Assembly: GCA_017480035.1 (NCBI GenBank)
Contig: JAFVBJ010000003.1
Coordinates: 1-64,000, forward strand
Direction: 5' to 3'
Source of the DNA: Candidatus Saccharimonadota bacterium
GTDB taxonomy: Bacteria > Patescibacteriota > Saccharimonadia > Saccharimonadales > Saccharimonadaceae
Length of the DNA stretch: 64,000 nt
The position numbers and the translations under genes are program-made. Shown one piece after another: positions 26,801 to 35,048 of this stretch; the stretch's first letter is position 1, and the number at the start of each line of letters is the position of its first letter. Under the pieces are notes generated by a model that was not told the DNA's origin, ran no database searches, and saw nothing but the letters and a program-made list of their open reading frames with translations.

Positions 26801-27604
26801 ATGAATATCGATTTTATCGTCCTCTATCTCGCAGCCTTCATCTTTGGCTCAATTTTTGGCTCATTCGCCTGTTGCCAAGCTTGGCGCATTCGTGAAAAAT
26901 CCGAAGGTCGAAATCTCGGAAAACACTCCGTCTGCCTGCACTGCGGCGCAAAATTAAAATGGTATGACAATCTCCCTATCATCAGCTGGCTCGCTCTGAA
27001 AGGAAGGTGCCGAAATTGCCACGAAAAAATCGGCAAAGCCGAAATCCTCTCCGAAATCGGCCTCGGACTCGTCTTTTTCGCTATCGCCTATAAATATTTC
27101 TCGGGTTTCGAAACTGTCGCGAATTTCTTCTCCTCCCCTGTCGAACTTCTCGTCCAGCCCCTCATCCTCCTCGTCGCATTTATTATTTACTGGATTATCC
27201 TCATCTACGACGCAAAATGGGGCGAGCTCCCAATGCTCTTAATGCTCCTCGAAATTCCTTTCGCCATCATTTTCCATATCGCAAGAGGTGGCAACTGGCT
27301 CTACGCCGGCATCGGCACCGGACTTCTCTCCGGACTTTATTACCTACTTTATTTCTTCAGCAAAGAAAAACTCGTTGGCGGCGGTGATTGGTTGCTCTGC
27401 ATCTCAATTGGCCTTTTTCTCGGTCGTTGGGAATTCGCCATCATCGAACTTTTCTTAAGCAACCTCACTGCAACCATCTTCTCCGCCCCACAGGCGCTGA
27501 AAAAAGAGAAAAAACAAATTCCCTTCGGCCCGTTCCTCATTCTCAGCCTCCTCGCTATTCTTCTCGCTTCCGACTACATCCTAAAATTCTTCATCATTTA
27601 TTAG
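26801..27604 (+). CDS. Type IV prepilin peptidase (A24 family)
   Basis: The enzyme removes the leader of type IV pilins and may methylate them. The 267-residue product has the N-terminal cytoplasmic zinc-type CLHC and CRNC pairs (PilD class) and seven to eight membrane segments. The catalytic aspartates sit in IYDAKWGELP and GGGDWLL. Type IV pili serve host attachment and DNA uptake in Saccharibacteria. A TATAAT box (26789-26794) directly behind the recombinase stop lies six bases before ATG. Confidence 0.92.
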   Translation: MNIDFIVLYLAAFIFGSIFGSFACCQAWRIREKSEGRNLGKHSVCLHCGAKLKWYDNLPIISWLALKGRCRNCHEKIGKAEILSEIGLGLVFFAIAYKYFSGFETVANFFSSPVELLVQPLILLVAFIIYWIILIYDAKWGELPMLLMLLEIPFAIIFHIARGGNWLYAGIGTGLLSGLYYLLYFFSKEKLVGGGDWLLCISIGLFLGRWEFAIIELFLSNLTATIFSAPQALKKEKKQIPFGPFLILSLLAILLASDYILKFFIIY

Positions 27605-27785
27605 CTTTTCCACTGAAAAAAAGGGGGGTTCTAGCCGAGGAAAATGTTGCCTAATACTCCCCCGTTAGAAATTTTGAGGTTCAAAAGCGCCCTGCCTGAA
27701 AATCGGTAGGATAATACTATATATATTATGTCCATGGACATTTTATGATAATAAGCCGCTTTTGCGAAAAGTTGTATTTTTGGGT
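27605..27785. other. Leader region upstream of the DGR template
   Basis: No coding frame is present. A perfect 12-bp palindrome TGTCCATGGACA (27729-27740) is flanked by AT-rich inverted stretches. A GGGGG/CCCCC pair lies at the start of the gap. Several TATAAT-like boxes occur (GATAAT 27710-27715, TATATT 27722-27727, GATAAT 27747-27752), but none has a clear -35 box. A promoter for the template RNA is expected here and not proven. Confidence 0.4.
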
Positions 27786-27990
27786 TTATCTCTCTCCGGC
27801 AACGTGAACAATGGCTCCGTCAACAATCAGGGCAGCAACGGCAACTACTGGTCCTCTACGGTCAACAATGCTAACAACGCGTACAACCTGAACCTAAATA
27901 GCTCAAATGTCAACCCAGCAAACAACAACAATAAGAACAACGGGAACTCTGTGCGTTGTGTCGCGCAGTAGTCTCCGGCTCCCCTCCCAG
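27786..27990 (+). repeat. DGR template repeat (TR)
   Basis: This 205-bp stretch aligns without gaps to the variable repeat in the target gene (complement of 29976-30180). They differ at 29 positions, all A in this copy (16 A to T, 10 A to G, 3 A to C), out of 58 A between 27796 and 27955. The last 35 bases, covering the target stop codon and a GC-rich tail, are identical. Read in the target frame it has 23 Asn (AAY) codons, the code that reaches most amino acids and never a stop. It lies 33 bases beyond the end of the RT gene and opposite in orientation to RT and target. Confidence 0.96.
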
Positions 27991-28023
27991 CACCTCAATC
28001 CCCCCAAAAAAATCCACTAAAAC

Positions 28024-29130
28024 CTAAAATCTATACTCAAACCCCGCTAAATCAAACATTTTCTTGCAAATTTTCTTTCCATTCACATTTTTCATATATC
28101 CAAGATACGAAATCATCGAATCATCATCAAGAAATCCCATCGTATATTCCATCGCCGCGTGATGAAAATTATTTTTAAACCTTCTTCCCGGCACAATCAT
28201 ATACGGATAAACCACCATCCCGAGAAACGGCGTCCCGTGCGACACTTCTTGAATATACCGCTTCCTCGGATGCAGCGTCAGCCCAATCGAAATCAAAAAT
28301 TCCGAAATCTTCGGCACATCCGAAAGCGCCCTCTTAAATTCTTCCTCCGTCACCACAAGATAAAAATCATCCACATATCTCCCATAATGCTTCCACCCGA
28401 GCTCAAACGTCACAAATCTATCAAGTTGGTCGAGATAAATATTCGAAACCAGCTGCGACGACAAATTCCCAATCACAATTCCCTGCCCCGGTGGCTGGCA
28501 AAACAAACTCTTGTTGTCCGGCAGCCCATCCCACTCTTTCATCGACCCCCGAATCCTCACTCCTTTCGTCGGGTCATCAAAAATCACTTCCGCCCAAAGT
28601 CCTCGCACCAAATTTTTCAGCCATTCGTGCTTCGCGTCGTATTGCCGCTCAAGCCCCCAACACACCCGTTCAAAAATCCGCTTTCTCGAAAGACTCATGA
28701 AATACCCCTGAATATCAAATTTCAGAACATACGCTTTTCTCGTCCCGTTTCTCGAAACCTGTCGGACATGTTTTTGCATCCGCTTCACTCCGAACAATGT
28801 GCCCTTCCCCACTCTACACGAATACGAATCGTAAATAAATCTCTCGTCCCACCACTTCGCATTTTGATTATAGAGAAAATGGTGCACCACCCTGTCCCGA
28901 AACGGTGCCGCAAAAATCTCCCGCATCACCGGGTCATAGATAATAAACGCGATTCCCCGCCCCGGTTTATATCTGTGATTAATAATATCATCTCTAAGCA
29001 TCACGAGATTTTGCATCGCGTTTAGTTCAAAAGTATGCTCGTCACTCGTCCCGCGCTTATTTTTCCGCGCCTCGAGATACGCTATATATAGTTCGTGCAG
29101 CAGCCACTCGCCTAAATCTTTGCCTTGCAC
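28024..29130 (-). CDS. DGR reverse transcriptase
   Basis: The enzyme copies template RNA with errors at adenines and so rewrites the variable repeat. The 368-residue product has catalytic motif KFDIQGYF (Asp139), the DGR-type motif QGIVIGNLSSQ (~216-226, SQ where retroviral-type RTs differ) and YVDDFYLVV (~252-260), then a short thumb. There is no maturase or RNase H domain, as usual for this class. It overlaps the accessory gene by 19 bases. The RT gene runs toward the template repeat. Confidence 0.95.
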   Translation of the reverse strand: MQGKDLGEWLLHELYIAYLEARKNKRGTSDEHTFELNAMQNLVMLRDDIINHRYKPGRGIAFIIYDPVMREIFAAPFRDRVVHHFLYNQNAKWWDERFIYDSYSCRVGKGTLFGVKRMQKHVRQVSRNGTRKAYVLKFDIQGYFMSLSRKRIFERVCWGLERQYDAKHEWLKNLVRGLWAEVIFDDPTKGVRIRGSMKEWDGLPDNKSLFCQPPGQGIVIGNLSSQLVSNIYLDQLDRFVTFELGWKHYGRYVDDFYLVVTEEEFKRALSDVPKISEFLISIGLTLHPRKRYIQEVSHGTPFLGMVVYPYMIVPGRRFKNNFHHAAMEYTMGFLDDDSMISYLGYMKNVNGKKICKKMFDLAGFEYRF

Positions 29131-29936
29131 GCTGAAAGTTCTTTCCTGACTTTTTCAATCGCTCGAAGTATCGAATACGTCCTCTCCAGCGGCATCAGCC
29201 TCAGTTCCGACACGTTTATCATCTGCGCCGTCATATAGTCGAGCTCCGTTTCCATACTCTCCAGATATTTCTTCATCGCCTCTTTCGACTTACTCGCGAG
29301 ACTATATTCACGCACCAATTTCACCGCTCTTATCGTAATCTCATCCGTAACGGTTCTCCTTCCGACCGGCTCAACTATCCGTATCGCAAAATACGTTTTC
29401 TTTAAAAGCTCCCTGAGCATCATAAAAAGCACCGGATGAATTTCCTCCGGCATCATAATTTTATTTACTTTCGCATACTCGAGCGCCTTCGCCTTCTTCA
29501 TATTCTCAATTTCCGAAGGCAAATACTTTTTCCCGAGGTTATAGATTCGATATTCCGGCTTTATCTCGAGTGGATTGATACTGTTGGCTTCGAGTCTTGT
29601 CTCAAGCATGTCAATGTTTCGGATATTCACCACCCCATCCTCAGATTTGAAATCAAAATCCGAATCTTGGACGAGCTTCGAACCCATTCCAATTCTTTTC
29701 GCAATTTCACAGTGGAAAATGATTGCCGAATTGCCAATCATTTTCCACCAATCCCCATTGTTGTGAATGACAAACAGTTTCGAATAGTTTTTCTTCTCTT
29801 TCTCGAGCGCAAACATCTTCAATTTGAGATACACCGCTTTCTGTTGGTCGCCAATCTTAGCGGCTTTCGTGCGAGCAACTCTGGTCGACTTTTTCGCCAT
29901 TTCATTTGCTGTCATTTTCAGTTCACTTTCTTTCAT
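29112..29936 (-). CDS. DGR accessory protein: MutS-I-like N-terminus plus Avd-like helical bundle
   Basis: DGR reverse transcriptases need an accessory protein (Avd in phage BPP-1, about 125 residues, a four-helix bundle). This product has 274 residues. The C-terminal ~120 residues (LRELLKKTYFAIRIVEPVG to the end) look like an all-helical bundle of Avd size. Residues ~36-90 (YSKLFVIHNNGDWWKMIGNSA, then an Ala-rich helix) resemble the MutS mismatch-recognition domain I pattern GDFYE..G.DA..A. MutS-like accessory proteins have been reported for some DGRs; a fusion of both parts is inferred. It lies between target and RT on the same strand. Confidence 0.7.
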   Translation of the reverse strand: MKESELKMTANEMAKKSTRVARTKAAKIGDQQKAVYLKLKMFALEKEKKNYSKLFVIHNNGDWWKMIGNSAIIFHCEIAKRIGMGSKLVQDSDFDFKSEDGVVNIRNIDMLETRLEANSINPLEIKPEYRIYNLGKKYLPSEIENMKKAKALEYAKVNKIMMPEEIHPVLFMMLRELLKKTYFAIRIVEPVGRRTVTDEITIRAVKLVREYSLASKSKEAMKKYLESMETELDYMTAQMINVSELRLMPLERTYSILRAIEKVRKELSACKAKI

Positions 29937-29975
29937 TCAACTTTATTTCGCCCACACGTTTTGAGCTCAGAGGTT

Positions 29976-30180
29976 CTGGGAGGGGAGCCGGAGACTACTG
30001 CGCGACACAACGCACAGAGAACCCGTGGAACTTATCGTTGAGGTTCGCTGGGTAGACATTCGAGCTAAGTAGGTACAGGTAGTACGCGACGCTAGCACTG
30101 CTGACCGTAGAGGACCAGTAGAAGCCGTAGCCGCCCTGATTGCCGACGGAGCCATAGTACACGTAGCCGGAGAGAGATAA
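29976..30180 (-). repeat. DGR variable repeat (VR)
   Basis: This is the diversified copy of the template, covering the last 61 codons, the stop and 19 bases of 3' flank of the target gene. Relative to the template 19 of 23 Asn codons have changed (to Tyr, Phe, Ser, Leu, Gly, Val, Asp, His), one AGC became GGC and two changes are silent. The invariant end GTCTCCGGCTCCCCTCCCAG is the probable initiation-of-homing (IMH) region. Confidence 0.96.
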
Positions 30181-31227
30181 GTTTGGAATACCTTGCATTA
30201 ATGCAGACGAGTTGTAGTTATTGTAAAGGGTCTGGAACTCGCCGGAAGAACCGCCAGTTGGAAGCCTCCAACCTTTCGGGCAGATATCACTTGAAGCGTT
30301 GCCAGAAGTCAAGCTACTTCCGCCGGTTCCAGCTGTTGCAGTATAGAATGTATAGTAACCGCCATATGTAGAGTCCACATATGCGTTATTGGTATCATAA
30401 GCGTTGAATCCAGAAACTGATGATGCTGGAATCGTGAAGTCTGAAGAAACGTTAGAATCGGAGCTGGTGATGGTCTTATTCGCGATTCTGAGATTCTCTG
30501 TCATCCAAACATTTCCGTCTGCAAGCTTCTTAACGGTATAAGTGTTCCCGTCACGTTCATCTTCAAGCTCGATTGAATCGCCAACGTTCGTAAGCGTAGA
30601 TTTATCGAAGGTTTGCATCGTCAAAGTAACTGGCGGCTCATGCGCAATCACCGAGAAAATCACGCTTTTCGCATAAGTTCCGGCCTTGAGTGTAGAATTA
30701 ACTTTTGCGCCGATATGAACAACATTAGTTTTCTCTGCCGTAGATGGAAAATGATCAAGATTCCTAAGTGTCACTTGATTGCTAAGTGCTGGGATTTTGA
30801 GATAATCCGTCCCGTCGGTCGAATATCCCCATTTATTCGCACCCATCGTCGAACTCGTCACGCTTCCCGAAAAATCTGATGCGATGACATCCGTAATCGA
30901 AGAATCTGTGTTCTCCATATCCGTATCATTGTCGATAGACGAGAAATAGAGTTCGTATCCGCCGGTGCTGTTCGTGCTAACAGTCGCAGTCACCGTCCCA
31001 GAATCAAAAACACCTTCTGGCGTTGGAATGTCATATGTCAGCGCAAGGTTCTCCGTATCAAGCGTCACCGATGCCACCGGATTCACCACCGCCGAAACTT
31101 TTGTTTCCGCTGAATCCGCCGCGTTGCTTTTTACTATCGGTGAGAAAAACGAGAACGTTATCGCCCCAAGCATTGTGAACGCCAAAAAGACGCCCGCCGC
31201 TTTCATTTTTTCCGCATTTTTTGCCAT
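29995..31227 (-). CDS. DGR target: secreted protein with Fib_succ_major (lectin-like) C-terminal domain
   Basis: The product (410 residues from this start) has a signal peptide (hydrophobic VFLAFTMLGAITFSFFSP, then SNAA). A beta-rich domain of about 180 residues follows. The C-terminal domain has the FISUMP signature: VWMTENL, CPKGWRLPTGGSSGEF, YWSSTV and GFSVRCV. The variable residues lie between GYVY and GFSV and would form the ligand-binding face. An earlier ATG at 31257 gives ten more residues. The ATG at 31227 has a GGAGG Shine-Dalgarno and is preferred. Display on the surface and binding of variable ligands (host cell, phage or mucin) are inferred. Confidence 0.93.
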   Translation of the reverse strand: MAKNAEKMKAAGVFLAFTMLGAITFSFFSPIVKSNAADSAETKVSAVVNPVASVTLDTENLALTYDIPTPEGVFDSGTVTATVSTNSTGGYELYFSSIDNDTDMENTDSSITDVIASDFSGSVTSSTMGANKWGYSTDGTDYLKIPALSNQVTLRNLDHFPSTAEKTNVVHIGAKVNSTLKAGTYAKSVIFSVIAHEPPVTLTMQTFDKSTLTNVGDSIELEDERDGNTYTVKKLADGNVWMTENLRIANKTITSSDSNVSSDFTIPASSVSGFNAYDTNNAYVDSTYGGYYTFYTATAGTGGSSLTSGNASSDICPKGWRLPTGGSSGEFQTLYNNYNSSALMQGIPNLSLSGYVYYGSVGNQGGYGFYWSSTVSSASVAYYLYLLSSNVYPANLNDKFHGFSVRCVAQ

Positions 31228-31404
31228 CACTCCTCCATCAACCATAACCTTTTTCATTGTTTTAATGTTTTCCTTTTATTTATCGTTCCTTAACGGTCAG
31301 TTTGTAGGGGCCTTTAAACCAACTAATTTTCAAGAGAGATGAAAATTTTTTTGTTTTTAGGATAAAAGTATACGCAAACGCAATCAAACTCCTTATAAAA
31401 ACGC

Positions 31405-31433
31405 TTGCGTTTTTATTTCGCTTTTTGTATAAT
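31405..31433 (+). promoter_or_regulatory. Promoter of a candidate RNA
   Basis: TTGCGT (31405-31410), exactly 17 bases, consensus TATAAT (31428-31433). TTGCGT is part of an AAAAACGC/GCGTTTTT hairpin. Confidence 0.7.
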
Positions 31434-31439
31434 TTAAGC

Positions 31440-31719
31440 AGAGACGGTCATTTTCGGGCGTATTTTAATAAAAAATCGGCTTTTATCCAGTAAGTTTTTC
31501 TAGCATTTCTTATCTGTAAATACTAGAAAAAAGACGGATAGTACCGACGAAATAAAAGGCCCATATAAATTGACTGGTCGAAAGCGAAAAAACAAAAAAC
31601 TGCTCATCGCAGTCGAAAACGTTTAAGCTTAACCTGTTCTGGAGAATTCCACAAAGGTATATTAAAAAATGAAATTCTCCAGCTGTCCTAATAGTCGCTT
31701 TTTTGCGACTATTCTTTTT
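31440..31719 (+). ncRNA. Candidate structured RNA of about 280 nt next to the DGR
   Basis: A good promoter and a clear terminator bracket a region without a convincing reading frame. Pairings seen: TTTTTCTAG with CTAGAAAAA; TTGACTG with CAGTC; CTGGAGAATT with AATTCTCCAG over a 22-nt loop; then the terminator. It is divergent from the DGR target gene. It could be a regulatory RNA or an unrelated housekeeping RNA that I cannot name. Confidence 0.5.
31691..31719 (+). terminator. Intrinsic terminator of the candidate RNA
   Basis: ATAGTCGC-TTTTTT-GCGACTAT followed by TCTTTTT. Confidence 0.8.
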
Positions 31720-31791
31720 CATTATAGCACATCAAAGTTTTTTCTTACGGCGAATCACAATTCTCAAGAGATTACTTTCGGACAAAAAACT

Positions 31792-31870
31792 CGCTAGCAT
31801 AAGCTAGCGAAGTTCTTCCCGTAGTGGAGATGGTCGATACTAGATAGATCATCTCTGCTACTTTTATTAT
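31792..31870 (+). terminator. Hairpin pair before mscL, second one terminator-like
   Basis: CGCTAGC-ATAA-GCTAGCG (31792-31809) is followed by a 12-bp stem GTAGTGGAGATG/CATCTCTGCTAC (31821-31832 with 31850-31861) and then CTTTTATTAT. No gene ends nearby on the plus strand, so this may end read-through of the candidate RNA. Confidence 0.5.
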
Positions 31871-31946
31871 ATAAAAACATAAATGGAAATGTAAAGTTAT
31901 ATCATAATTATAAGTATCATGCTAGATATGCTATAATAAAAGTATT

Positions 31947-32444
31947 ATGGGAAACAAAGTTACAGAAGCTGCCAAGGCAGCTAAAGAGCGTGCAAACGAA
32001 CACGCCGCAAAGATTCATAGCAAACAACCTAAAGTCGTGAAAGAATTTGCCGAATTCATCAACCAAGGCAACGTCATCGACCTCGCCGTCGGTGTCGTCA
32101 TCGGTTCCGCATTCGGAAAAATCATCACCGCTCTCGTCGACTACATCATCATGCCAATCGTCGGGATGATTATCGGTGGTGTCGATTTCTCCGACCTCTA
32201 CATCACGATTCCAAACTGGCTCGGTGATGGTGTCGGCGTCCGCATCCAATACGGTAATTTCCTCCAGGCCGTCGTCGATTTCCTTATCGTCGCGTTCTGT
32301 ATCTTCGTCTTCGTCAAGTTCATCAAACAATTTAAGCTTGACTTCAAAAAAGAAATGGAAGACGCTGCCGAAGCCGAACCATCAAAAGACGACAAAATTA
32401 TCGCTCTTCTTGAAGATATTAAAAAGAATACCTCTAAGAAATAG
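31947..32444 (+). CDS. mscL: Large-conductance mechanosensitive channel
   Basis: MscL opens under membrane tension to release solutes. The product (165 residues) has a longer N-terminus than E. coli MscL (136). The conserved first helix follows (EFINQGNVIDLAVGVVIGSAFGKII), then the periplasmic loop, the second helix, and a charged C-terminal bundle. A TATAAT box lies nine bases before ATG. Confidence 0.95.
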   Translation: MGNKVTEAAKAAKERANEHAAKIHSKQPKVVKEFAEFINQGNVIDLAVGVVIGSAFGKIITALVDYIIMPIVGMIIGGVDFSDLYITIPNWLGDGVGVRIQYGNFLQAVVDFLIVAFCIFVFVKFIKQFKLDFKKEMEDAAEAEPSKDDKIIALLEDIKKNTSKK

Positions 32445-32745
32445 TCATATTATAAGATAGTCTAACTAAATCATAAACTTGGTCCTGTTCGATTTGTCCG
32501 GACAGGACTATTTCTATTCCCCCTCGCCCAAAATACCTCGATTGCATCACGCTCTCATATTTCTCGCGCAAAACTTTTGCTAAATTCAAATCCGTGCGGA
32601 CTTCAACCGTTTTCCCCTCATGAAGCACGCAAAACGCCTTCCCATTCGGCGCCAAAAAAATCTTTCCCTCTTTTTTCTCTTTCACCATCAAATCTTCGAA
32701 CGTATATTCCCCGATTCCTGAAACTTTCGTAATCTCAAATTTCAT
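32434..32745 (-). CDS. MmcQ/YjbR family protein
   Basis: The 103-residue product follows the YjbR pattern: a FEDLMV start, GKAFCVLHEGKTVEVRTD, LREKYESVMQSRYFG, and the closing VYDLVRLSYNMTI. The family has a CyaY-like fold and is often annotated as DNA-binding; the true role is not settled. It overlaps the mscL 3' end by 11 bases on the other strand and follows orn after two bases. Confidence 0.7.
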   Translation of the reverse strand: MKFEITKVSGIGEYTFEDLMVKEKKEGKIFLAPNGKAFCVLHEGKTVEVRTDLNLAKVLREKYESVMQSRYFGRGGIEIVLSGQIEQDQVYDLVRLSYNMTIS

Positions 32746-32747
32746 TT

Positions 32748-33299
32748 CTACCTCTTTTTCTTTTCAAATTTTGAGCCTTTAACTTTTTCGAGATAGTACG
32801 AAATTTCCTCGATGCTTCCCTCGATGTCATCAAGCGCTCTGTGCGCATCACGCTTCGTGAATTTAATCTTCATCGCATTCTCGAAATAAACTTTCCAAGC
32901 CGAAACATCAAACATTCGATAATGTAGCCGCTTATCAAGGTTTTTCCATTCATTTCGAATAAATCTCCTGTCTTGATGAATCGAATTTCCGGCGAGTATG
33001 ACCTCGTCTCCAAAATATTTATCAACAAACTCCAGAACTTCTCTTTCAACTTCCGCGCTTTTCTTTCCCGTTTCATTTTGTGTCATGAGTTGCTCAAACG
33101 ACTCTTGATTCTTTTCCCAAAATTCCCCGACCATTCGTTTCTTCATTAAACTTTTTGGAACCTTACAAACTGCCGTCATTCTCGCAACTTCATTAAAATC
33201 CCAATCCGTCGCGATGCAAGCCACCTCGAGAATTTTGTCTTTTTTCGGGTCAAGCCCCGTCATCTCTAAATCAACCCAAAGAAGTTTCGCTTTTTTCAT
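32748..33299 (-). CDS. orn: Oligoribonuclease
   Basis: Orn degrades two- to five-nucleotide RNAs, a final step of mRNA decay. The 183-residue product has the DEDDh residues: WVDLEMTGL (Asp, Glu), NSIHQDRRFI (Asp), and AHRALDDI (His, Asp). Length is typical. It starts directly after the argS stop codon, so the two are co-transcribed. Confidence 0.95.
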   Translation of the reverse strand: MKKAKLLWVDLEMTGLDPKKDKILEVACIATDWDFNEVARMTAVCKVPKSLMKKRMVGEFWEKNQESFEQLMTQNETGKKSAEVEREVLEFVDKYFGDEVILAGNSIHQDRRFIRNEWKNLDKRLHYRMFDVSAWKVYFENAMKIKFTKRDAHRALDDIEGSIEEISYYLEKVKGSKFEKKKR

Positions 33300-34988
33300 C
33301 TACATCCTTTCCGGTACTTCAATTCCAAGCAAACTAAGCCCATGCGTCAAAACTTTCAAGTACGCGAGAACGATTTGTCCACGCTCAAATTCATATTCAC
33401 TTCCCGCGACTTTCGTCGTCTCATAAAATCTCGAAAATTCTTGCGCAAGTTCATAAAGATATGTGCAGAGTTTATTTGGTGCAAGCTCCGAAACCACAGC
33501 CTTAAGTTCGTCCGGATATGCAATAATTTTTTTAATCAACTCACGTTCTCTCTCAGAAAGTTCCCAATTTTCTTTCGCGCTCGAAACTCCGTCTTTAAGC
33601 AGATTTCCAATAATTTTCGACGCCCTAACCGCCGAATATTGCAGATATGGGCCCGAATTTCCGGTCATCTTCACCGATTCCTCCGGCGAGAAAATAATAT
33701 TTCCCCCAACTTTATATTTCAAAAACGCATATTTCGCTGCTCCAAGCGACACTTTTTCGTCAAACGAACCGTGTTCCTTTTCTAGTGCTTCGTTCACTGC
33801 CTCAAGCACATCAACAGCCTTCAGGAAGTTCCCTTTTCTTGAACTCATTTTTTCATTTCCGGGAAGACGCACGTTGCCGTGAGTTAGATGCAAAGTTCTC
33901 TCGACGAGTTCCGGCGCATATTTCGAAATCGATGCAAGGACGACTTTCATGTATTCGATAATATCGTTCCCTGTAATCACAATCGACTTATCAAATTCAT
34001 AATCGTCATATTTCGTAAAAATGAGCCCAACATCTTTTGCTTCATAAGTCGGCAAACCATTTTTATTGATAAATACACGTGTATGCAACCCGTCTTTTTC
34101 GCCCCTATAAACAATCGCTCCGTCACTTTCTTCATACACCGTTCCGATATGTTCTTGCACTTCGTGCAGCCCCCTCGATGCCACCGTCGACTCCGGATAA
34201 TATTTATCGAATTTCACGCCAATTCGCGCATAAAAATCTTTAAAATAATTATACGAAACTTCACGTCCGGTCCAGTAGAGTTTTGCAACTTCTGCTTTTT
34301 TGGCATCGTCATAGTTAAAATCTTCGCCATTCGCTGCAATTTCATAAATTATCTTGTTCAGCTTCGTAATTTCTTCGTGCGCCGTTTCATCTTCTTCATA
34401 ATCACGCGTCCCCTCAACGTAGCATTTCGCAATCATCTCGATATTCGATATATCGACATTATTCTTTCGAACAGCGTAAATCGTCTTTGCGACATGAAGC
34501 CCAACATCCCCCCCAAAATTTGCACGAACAACTTTTCCTCCCGCAAATTCAACAATTCTCGAAATCGAATCTCCCACCATCGATGTATAAAGATGTCCGA
34601 CGTGAAGAACTTTAAACGGGTTCGGATCCGAAAATTCACAAATCACCGTTTTCCCAGAATATTCATCACATGATATATTTTCAGTAAATTTAGACCCAAA
34701 ATCCGCAATTTTCTGCTTAAAATATTCGTCAGAAGATTTAAAATTCAAAAACCCCGGCCCCGCAATCTCAATGTCATAACCAGAATCAGCGAGCGATTTA
34801 GCAATCTCCTCTGCCACTTGACGCGGGTTCTTTCCAACCTGTTTACAGATTTGCATCGCCACATTTGTCGAATAATCCGCCCCGAAATCACCGTCGAGAT
34901 TCTTCGGCGCTTCAGTCACATTCGGCTCGACAGAAATTCCGAAAATTTCGGAAATCGCCACCTTTAGTTTTTCTTTAATATCTTCCAT
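33300..34988 (-). CDS. argS: Arginyl-tRNA synthetase
   Basis: A class I enzyme that charges tRNA-Arg. The 562-residue product has the N-terminal additional domain, the HIGH-type motif HVGHLYTSMVGDSISRI, a KMSKS-type KMSSRKGN, and the DALR anticodon-binding domain ending GLSLLGIEVPERM. The length is normal. A TATAAT box lies eleven bases before the ATG. Confidence 0.96.
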   Translation of the reverse strand: MEDIKEKLKVAISEIFGISVEPNVTEAPKNLDGDFGADYSTNVAMQICKQVGKNPRQVAEEIAKSLADSGYDIEIAGPGFLNFKSSDEYFKQKIADFGSKFTENISCDEYSGKTVICEFSDPNPFKVLHVGHLYTSMVGDSISRIVEFAGGKVVRANFGGDVGLHVAKTIYAVRKNNVDISNIEMIAKCYVEGTRDYEEDETAHEEITKLNKIIYEIAANGEDFNYDDAKKAEVAKLYWTGREVSYNYFKDFYARIGVKFDKYYPESTVASRGLHEVQEHIGTVYEESDGAIVYRGEKDGLHTRVFINKNGLPTYEAKDVGLIFTKYDDYEFDKSIVITGNDIIEYMKVVLASISKYAPELVERTLHLTHGNVRLPGNEKMSSRKGNFLKAVDVLEAVNEALEKEHGSFDEKVSLGAAKYAFLKYKVGGNIIFSPEESVKMTGNSGPYLQYSAVRASKIIGNLLKDGVSSAKENWELSERERELIKKIIAYPDELKAVVSELAPNKLCTYLYELAQEFSRFYETTKVAGSEYEFERGQIVLAYLKVLTHGLSLLGIEVPERM

Positions 34989-35009
34989 AGCTACTCTTTA
35001 TTATACAAC

Positions 35010-35043
35010 AAAAATCGCCTCCGACAAAGCAGAAGCGATTTAT
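35010..35043 (-). terminator. Terminator of the ABC transporter gene
   Basis: On the minus strand AAATCGC pairs with GCGATTT and is followed by TTG. It lies six bases past the ABC stop codon. Confidence 0.6.
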
Positions 35044-35048
35044 GTGTC

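Noticed and set aside
27762-27971. A 69-codon Asn-rich frame that looks like a small protein
   Set aside because: It is the DGR template repeat read in the target frame. The Asn codons are the adenine-rich mutable positions, and no start signal precedes it.
28159-29025. A 288-codon plus-strand frame within the RT region
   Set aside because: It is the antisense shadow of the reverse transcriptase gene, with an arginine/histidine/proline-biased composition.
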